From contig JANMMJ010000057.1 in NCBI GenBank assembly GCA_031373255.1, positions 23,613 to 87,612 of the forward strand: 64,000 bases of DNA, written 5' to 3'. This DNA comes from JANMMJ01 sp031373255. GTDB lineage: Bacteria; Pseudomonadota; Alphaproteobacteria; Rhizobiales; Aestuariivirgaceae. Positions 59,661 through 64,000 of this stretch are shown here, one piece after another. The position numbers and the translations under genes were made by a program. The notes below the pieces were generated by a model, which did not search any database, was not told the DNA's origin, and was given only the letters and a program-made list of their open reading frames with translations. The number at the start of each line of letters is the position of its first letter. Position 1 is the stretch's first letter.

Positions 59661-61345
59661 TTGCCACCTTCAAGCAGCCTTCGTGCAATCACCTGCGCCT
59701 GAATTTCTGCCGCCCCTTCAAAAATATTGAGGATGCGCGCATCGCACAAAACCCGGCTGATCTGGTACTCCAGCGCAAAGCCGTTGCCGCCATGGATTTG
59801 CAGCGCGTTGTCCGCCGCCGTCCAGGCAACCCGCGCCCCGAGCAGTTTCGCCATGCCGGCCTCAAGATCGCAGCGCCGTCCGGCGTCTTTCTCACGGGCA
59901 GAGGCGTAGACCAGTTGCCGCGCCGCCATGATTTCGGCCGCCATCAACGCCAGCTTGTCGGAAATCCGCGGGAAAGTGACAATGGGTTTTCCAAATTGCG
60001 TGCGATCAAGCCCATAGCGAAGCCCCAGGTCGAGGGCGTTCTGGGCGACACCGATGGCGCGCGCCGCCGTCTGGATGCGCGCCGACTCGAAGGTCTGCAT
60101 GAGTTGCTTGAACCCCTGCCCTTCAACCCCACCCAAAAGATTTTCGGCCTTCACTTCGAAATCTTCAAAGCGAATCTCGTATTCCTTCATGCCGCGATAA
60201 CCGAGCACTTCGATTTCACCGCCTGACATGCCCTCCGCCGGAAACGGATTGGCATCGCTACCGCGCGGCTTCTCGGCGATGAACATCGACAGGCCCTTGT
60301 ATCCGGGCTCCCGCGGATTGGTGCGGACAAGCAGGGTCATGATGTCGGCCCGCACCGGGTGCGTGATCCACGTTTTGTTTCCCGTTATCTTGTAGTGGCC
60401 GCCGTCCTTCACTGCGCGGGTCTTGAGCGAACCGAGGTCGGACCCGGTATTGGGCTCGGTGAAAACCGCGGTCGGCAGGATTTCACCGGTACCGATGCGG
60501 GGCAGCCATTTCTGCTTCTGCTCGTCCGTGCCGCCACCGAGGATCAGTTCGCAGGCAATCTCGGCCCGTGTGCCGAGCGATCCCACCGCGATCCAGCCGC
60601 GCGACAGTTCCTCGGAAACCACACACATCGATTCCTTGCCCAGTCCCATGCCGCCATAGGCCTCGGGCAGGGTCAGCGCGAACACTCCGAGTTCCGCCAG
60701 TTCCCGGATGATTTCGAGCGGCACATAGGCATTGTCGCGATGCCACTGGTGGGCATGCGGTGCCACCCTGTCCTCGGTGAAGCGGCGCATCTGCACCCGC
60801 ATTTCATCCATGGTTTCATCGAGACCGCAGTCGCCATAGGTAAGCGAGCCACTCGCTGCAATCATCAGGGCCACAAGCCGCGCCCGCGCAGCCGGCGTGC
60901 TGCCCTGCTCCATGAGACGCGCCGGTCCTCCTTTATGCAATCGCGCCATGTCGCGATGCGAAAGTCCCATATCGCTGGGGCGGGCAAATTCCGCCTGGTT
61001 CATCGGGATGCCGCCCGAAATCTGGTGCAGATATTCACCAGCGGCGATCTGCACGAGCAGGCGTTCGATCTCCGTGAGTTTTCCCGCCGCAGCGAGCCGC
61101 CTTGCATAAGCCACAAGTTCCCTCAACGTGGCCACATAGGTAGCCAGCCACGCCAATCCGTGCGCCGCATGCTGTTCCCGGTCGAGCAGCGTAGATTGCA
61201 GCTTGCCGCATGCTGAAACGGCCTGGCCCACGCGCAGTTTTGCCTTTTCGTAAAGCTCCTCGACGGCTGCAACGGCATCGCCAAGGGCGCCATCGAGATC
61301 GTCGACAAGGACAGATGCAGCAAGGGCTTCGGCAGCAGCAGCCAT
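59657..61345 (-). CDS. mcd: (2S)-methylsuccinyl-CoA dehydrogenase, ethylmalonyl-CoA pathway
   Basis: 562 residues. The acyl-CoA dehydrogenase core starts near residue 175 and contains FTEPNTGSDLGSLKTRAVKD (in parts), TWITHPVRADIM and NIFEGAAEIQAQVIARRLLE. The first 170 residues are an alpha-helical extension that ordinary acyl-CoA dehydrogenases lack and that is characteristic of Mcd. The enzyme oxidises methylsuccinyl-CoA to mesaconyl-CoA, a dedicated step of acetyl-CoA assimilation without isocitrate lyase. It heads the four-gene leftward chain. A compound inverted repeat lies 49-80 bases upstream. Confidence 0.88.
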   Translation of the reverse strand: MAAAAEALAASVLVDDLDGALGDAVAAVEELYEKAKLRVGQAVSACGKLQSTLLDREQHAAHGLAWLATYVATLRELVAYARRLAAAGKLTEIERLLVQIAAGEYLHQISGGIPMNQAEFARPSDMGLSHRDMARLHKGGPARLMEQGSTPAARARLVALMIAASGSLTYGDCGLDETMDEMRVQMRRFTEDRVAPHAHQWHRDNAYVPLEIIRELAELGVFALTLPEAYGGMGLGKESMCVVSEELSRGWIAVGSLGTRAEIACELILGGGTDEQKQKWLPRIGTGEILPTAVFTEPNTGSDLGSLKTRAVKDGGHYKITGNKTWITHPVRADIMTLLVRTNPREPGYKGLSMFIAEKPRGSDANPFPAEGMSGGEIEVLGYRGMKEYEIRFEDFEVKAENLLGGVEGQGFKQLMQTFESARIQTAARAIGVAQNALDLGLRYGLDRTQFGKPIVTFPRISDKLALMAAEIMAARQLVYASAREKDAGRRCDLEAGMAKLLGARVAWTAADNALQIHGGNGFALEYQISRVLCDARILNIFEGAAEIQAQVIARRLLEGGN

Positions 61346-61393
61346 GGCAGGTTTACCTTTCCGGCAGGGTCTAGAAATCGCTTATATCAGTGG

Positions 61394-61426
61394 ATATTGC
61401 GCTGCAATATGCGCCCTTTGGCGCAT
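61394..61426. promoter_or_regulatory. Two adjoining inverted repeats upstream of mcd
   Basis: ATATTGC-GCT-GCAATAT at 61394-61410 is a perfect 7-3-7 inverted repeat. It shares two bases with a second perfect repeat, ATGCGCC-CTTT-GGCGCAT at 61409-61426. They lie in the gap between divergent mcd and ialB. The TTGC/GCAA half-sites recall those reported for short-chain acyl-CoA regulators (ScfR family: PccR, RamB). Confidence 0.6.
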
Positions 61427-61494
61427 GTGCCCAAATCTCGTCAGATTTTCCAAGCACTTGGCCACATATCTGGTCAATGGACGGTCAACTGACT

Positions 61495-62025
61495 ATGATG
61501 CAAGGCATGATTCTTCTGCGGGCTTTCGGGCGGACAACGCTCTTTTCAATGGCAATGGTTCTGGGGTCGGCGGTCTGGGCGCAAAGCCAGAATCCGACTT
61601 TGCTTGTCGAATCGGGCGACTGGCAGGCCTACACCTACAAGAGCGCGGATGCGAAAGTCTGTTACGTGGTGTCCCAGCCCAAATCCTCCGATCCCAAAGC
61701 CGCCAAGCGCGACCCGATCTTCTTCCTGGTGACCCATCGTCCCGGCCAGAAAATCCGCAATGAAGTGTCGACCATCATCGGTTATCCGTTCAAGAAGGAT
61801 TCGAAGGTCGAACTCAAGATCGACGAAGACGGCTATACCCTCTTCACCAACGCCGATGGCGCCTGGGCCGATACCAAGGACGACAAGACCGTTGTCGAGG
61901 CGATGAAGAAGGGCAAGATCATGACAGTAAAAGGCACCTCATGGCGCGGCACCTCGACCGTCGATTCCTATTCGCTGACCGGCATCAGCAACGCCCTCGA
62001 CAAGATCGACGGGGCCTGCAAGTAA
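61495..62025 (+). CDS. Invasion-associated locus B (IalB) family protein
   Basis: 176 residues with a signal peptide (hydrophobic part about residues 9-24, cleavage after VWA). The mature part has QNPTLLVESGDWQAYTY, VCYVVSQPK and the usual KGTSWRGTSTVDSYSLTG near the end, where IalB proteins carry a conserved T-S-Y-SL-G ending. It is located in the periplasm or outer membrane; function outside Bartonella is unclear. ATG codons at 61495, 61498 and 61507 are all possible starts; none has a strong ribosome binding site. Confidence 0.85.
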   Translation: MMQGMILLRAFGRTTLFSMAMVLGSAVWAQSQNPTLLVESGDWQAYTYKSADAKVCYVVSQPKSSDPKAAKRDPIFFLVTHRPGQKIRNEVSTIIGYPFKKDSKVELKIDEDGYTLFTNADGAWADTKDDKTVVEAMKKGKIMTVKGTSWRGTSTVDSYSLTGISNALDKIDGACK

Positions 62026-62041
62026 CGCACCGCTGCCGCGT

Positions 62042-62680
62042 TTAAAGCACAATCACCGGCGTGCCGATCCGCACCCGGTCGTAAAGATCGATCACTTCCT
62101 CGTTGAGCATGCGGATGCATCCGGAAGATGCCGCCGTGCCAATCGAATCGGGTTCATTGGTGCCATGGATGCGGTAAAGCGTATCCCTCTTGCCCTTGTA
62201 GAGATAAAGCGCCCGTGCCCCCAAGGGGTTATCCGGTCCGCCCGGCATGCCTTCCGCATATTCGGCGAGATCCGGCCGGCGTTCGATCATCTCTTCCGGC
62301 GGCGTCCAGTTCGGCCACTCCACCTTGTTGCCGATGCGCGCTGTGCCTGACCAGGAAAAGCCCGCCTTGCCCACTGCAACGCCGTATTTCAGGGCTTCCC
62401 CGCCATCCAGGACAAGATAGAGCGCTCGCTCCCTGGTCTTGACAATGATGGTGCCGGGCCTCTCCCCCGACTGGTAGGAAACGGTCTCCATGCCCTCGTA
62501 ATATGATCTGGCCTCGCCCTTGCGCTTCTTGTATTCGGACCGCTTCTGCCGCCGCCGCCGTGTCGGTAACGGGTCACTGCCGTAGAGCAGGCTGAAAAAC
62601 GGGTCCCCATCCTCGGCCCGCGCTACGGACGCCGGAGCAAGCAATGCCGCAAGTCCAAGAACAAAAGTACGGCGCTGCAT
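62042..62680 (-). CDS. L,D-transpeptidase, YkuD domain
   Basis: 212 residues with a Tat-like or Sec signal peptide (MQRRTFVLGLAALLAP). The active site is RIHGTNEPDSIG followed by SSGCIRM, with nucleophile C188. The YkuD domain spans about residues 75-212. A basic linker (TRRRRQKRSEYKKRKGEA) follows the signal. It makes 3-3 cross-links in peptidoglycan or attaches outer-membrane proteins; such enzymes are abundant in Hyphomicrobiales. Confidence 0.92.
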   Translation of the reverse strand: MQRRTFVLGLAALLAPASVARAEDGDPFFSLLYGSDPLPTRRRRQKRSEYKKRKGEARSYYEGMETVSYQSGERPGTIIVKTRERALYLVLDGGEALKYGVAVGKAGFSWSGTARIGNKVEWPNWTPPEEMIERRPDLAEYAEGMPGGPDNPLGARALYLYKGKRDTLYRIHGTNEPDSIGTAASSGCIRMLNEEVIDLYDRVRIGTPVIVL

Positions 62681-62741
62681 CAGGTTACGACTCTCCTCAG
62701 GTTGAGTTTGGAGTGTCTTATTTCAGAACAGCGTCATTGAA

Positions 62742-62768
62742 AAGGGGGAGAGTGTTATTCTCCCCCTT
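62742..62768 (-). terminator. Rho-independent terminator of the acetyl-CoA synthetase gene
   Basis: AAGGGGGAGA and TCTCCCCCTT form a perfect ten-base-pair stem with a seven-base loop. On the minus strand, it follows the acs stop codon by 14 bases and is itself followed by TTTTC. Confidence 0.85.
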
Positions 62769-62782
62769 AACACGATGGTTAA

Positions 62783-64000
62783 TCACGCTTTTTTGTTCTG
62801 CCTATTGGCAATGAGGTCATCCACGACACCCGGATCAGCCAGCGTTGAAGTATCTCCCAGCGCGCCAAAATCGTCTTCTGCAATCTTTCGTAGAATGCGC
62901 CGCATGATCTTGCCGGAGCGCGTTTTGGGAAGTCCGGGTGAAAACTGGATCTTGTCCGGTGACGCAAGGGGGCCAATTTCCTTTCGCACATGCGCCACCA
63001 GGTCCTTCCGCAGGTCGTCGGCACCGGTTTCGCCCACCATCAGCGTGACGTAACAGTAGATGCCCTGGCCCTTGATATCGTGCGGATAACCGACAACGGC
63101 CGCTTCCGAGACCTTGGGATGCGAGACCAGCGCCGATTCGACTTCAGCCGTGCCCAGCCGGTGCCCTGAGACATTGATGACGTCATCGACGCGGCCCGTG
63201 ATCCAGTAATACCCGTCGGCGTCGCGGCGGCAGCCGTCGCCGGTGAAATACATACCCTTGTAGGTGGAGAAATAGGACTGCACGAAGCGATCGTGATCGC
63301 CAAACACCGTGCGCATCTGTCCCGGCCACGAATCGAGAATGACCAGGTTGCCGGAGGCAGCACCTTCAAGGATCGCTCCTTTGTCGTCGACAAGTGCGGG
63401 CTGGCAGCCAAAGAACGGCCGCGTCGCCGATCCCGGTTTAAGCTTGGTCGCACCAGGCAGCGGTGTGATCAGGATGCCGCCTGTCTCGGTCTGCCACCAC
63501 GTATCGACGATCGGGCAGCGCCCGTCGCCAACCACGCGATGATACCATTCCCACGCCTCCGGATTGATCGGCTCGCCCACCGATCCCATGAGCTTGAGCG
63601 ACTTGCGCGAGGTCCGCTTTACCGGCGCTTCGCCCGCGCTCATCAGGGCGCGAATGGCTGTCGGCGCCGTATAGAAGGTATTGACCTGGTGCTTGTCGAT
63701 CACCTCCCAGAAGCGGGAATTGGTCGGATAGTTGGGAACGCCCTCGAACATCAGCGTCGTGGCGCCGTTGGCAAGCGGTCCGTACACGATGTAGCTGTGG
63801 CCGGTGACCCAGCCGACATCGGCCGTGCACCAGTAGATATCGCCATCGTGATAGTCGAAGACGTATTGGTGCGTCATCGCGGCGTAGACTTGATAGCCGC
63901 CCGTGGTGTGCAGCACGCCCTTGGGCTTGCCCGTCGAGCCCGACGTGTAGAGGATGAACAGCGGATCTTCCGCCTTCATTTTCTCCGGCTTGCAATCGGC
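62783..64000 (-). CDS. acs: Acetyl-CoA synthetase, 3' part (5' end beyond window)
   Basis: About 405 C-terminal residues; the reading frame is open to the window edge. Adenylate-forming motifs are YTSGSTGKPKGVLHTTGGY, TWWQTETGG, YFTGDGCRRDADGYYWITGR (in parts) and the C-terminal lysine region TRSGKIMRRILRK, whose lysine is the usual site of regulatory acetylation. It activates acetate to acetyl-CoA with ATP. The sequence before the window edge (DCKPEKMKAEDPLF) matches the family interior, so the gene is not truncated but cut by the window. Confidence 0.95.
   Translation of the reverse strand, partial: ADCKPEKMKAEDPLFILYTSGSTGKPKGVLHTTGGYQVYAAMTHQYVFDYHDGDIYWCTADVGWVTGHSYIVYGPLANGATTLMFEGVPNYPTNSRFWEVIDKHQVNTFYTAPTAIRALMSAGEAPVKRTSRKSLKLMGSVGEPINPEAWEWYHRVVGDGRCPIVDTWWQTETGGILITPLPGATKLKPGSATRPFFGCQPALVDDKGAILEGAASGNLVILDSWPGQMRTVFGDHDRFVQSYFSTYKGMYFTGDGCRRDADGYYWITGRVDDVINVSGHRLGTAEVESALVSHPKVSEAAVVGYPHDIKGQGIYCYVTLMVGETGADDLRKDLVAHVRKEIGPLASPDKIQFSPGLPKTRSGKIMRRILRKIAEDDFGALGDTSTLADPGVVDDLIANRQNKKA

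Overview
The window reads as a chromosome segment of an alphaproteobacterium, most likely of the order Hyphomicrobiales (Rhizobiales). The gene mix points that way: an IalB-family protein, a YkuD L,D-transpeptidase, a twin-helix HIG1-type small protein, a RutR-type regulator, KpsS/KpsC-type Kdo transferases, and methylsuccinyl-CoA dehydrogenase of the ethylmalonyl-CoA pathway. Codon usage is G+C-rich throughout, except in a small island near 32.2-33.4 kb. I cannot name the genus. I see no tRNA, rRNA, CRISPR array, transposase or integrase.

Region 1 (1-22.1 kb) is a surface-polysaccharide locus. It holds a UDP-sugar dehydrogenase, a GumC/Wzz-Wzc-type co-polymerase, a Wzy-like polymerase, a GumB/ExoF-type export protein, a pectate-lyase-fold protein, an ExoY-type initiating sugar transferase, a DUF1972-type glycosyltransferase, a Wzx flippase and a second glycosyltransferase. 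These are followed by tailoring-type genes: an RraA-like aldolase, an ATP-grasp ligase and a formyltransferase-propeller fusion. A convergent operon, kpsS-kpsC-SDR-glutamine amidotransferase, lies beside it. The locus therefore combines a Wzx/Wzy-style pathway with capsule Kdo-linker enzymes, without a visible kpsMT exporter.

Region 2 (22.2-47.1 kb) is devoted to N-heterocycle catabolism. It begins with cytosine deaminase and a RutR repressor. A near-perfect RutR operator lies between rutR and a divergent NMT1-type ABC transporter operon, followed by dihydropyrimidinase. A Phd/PIN toxin-antitoxin pair sits inside that operon. An accessory patch follows: a DUF6880-like gene with a probable 3' frameshift, a decayed second copy of the dihydropyrimidinase 3' end, a DUF488 gene overlapping an unrecognised gene, and a LacI-controlled extradiol dioxygenase/cupin operon with two operators. 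Next comes a tightly coupled operon: N-carbamoyl amidohydrolase, RocB-like M20 hydrolase, a two-gene molybdenum hydroxylase with fused FeS and Mo subunits, a 6-hydroxynicotinate-reductase-like iron-sulfur protein, a UPF0280 (ApbE-like) protein and two tandem DUF1185 proteins. No dihydropyrimidine dehydrogenase is visible. This operon is the best candidate for an undescribed ring-degradation system.

Region 3 (47.2-64 kb) is mixed housekeeping: a lectin-like secreted protein, RidA, an L-amino-acid oxidase/tryptophan monooxygenase-like flavoprotein, small orphans including a VgrG-tip-like protein, argC, leuD, leuB, a quinone oxidoreductase/EamA pair, a DUF533 protein, an M23 peptidase, and a four-gene chain headed by methylsuccinyl-CoA dehydrogenase in which successive genes overlap by four bases. 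It ends with ialB, an L,D-transpeptidase and the 3' part of acetyl-CoA synthetase. Mcd and Acs together suggest acetate assimilation through the ethylmalonyl-CoA pathway.
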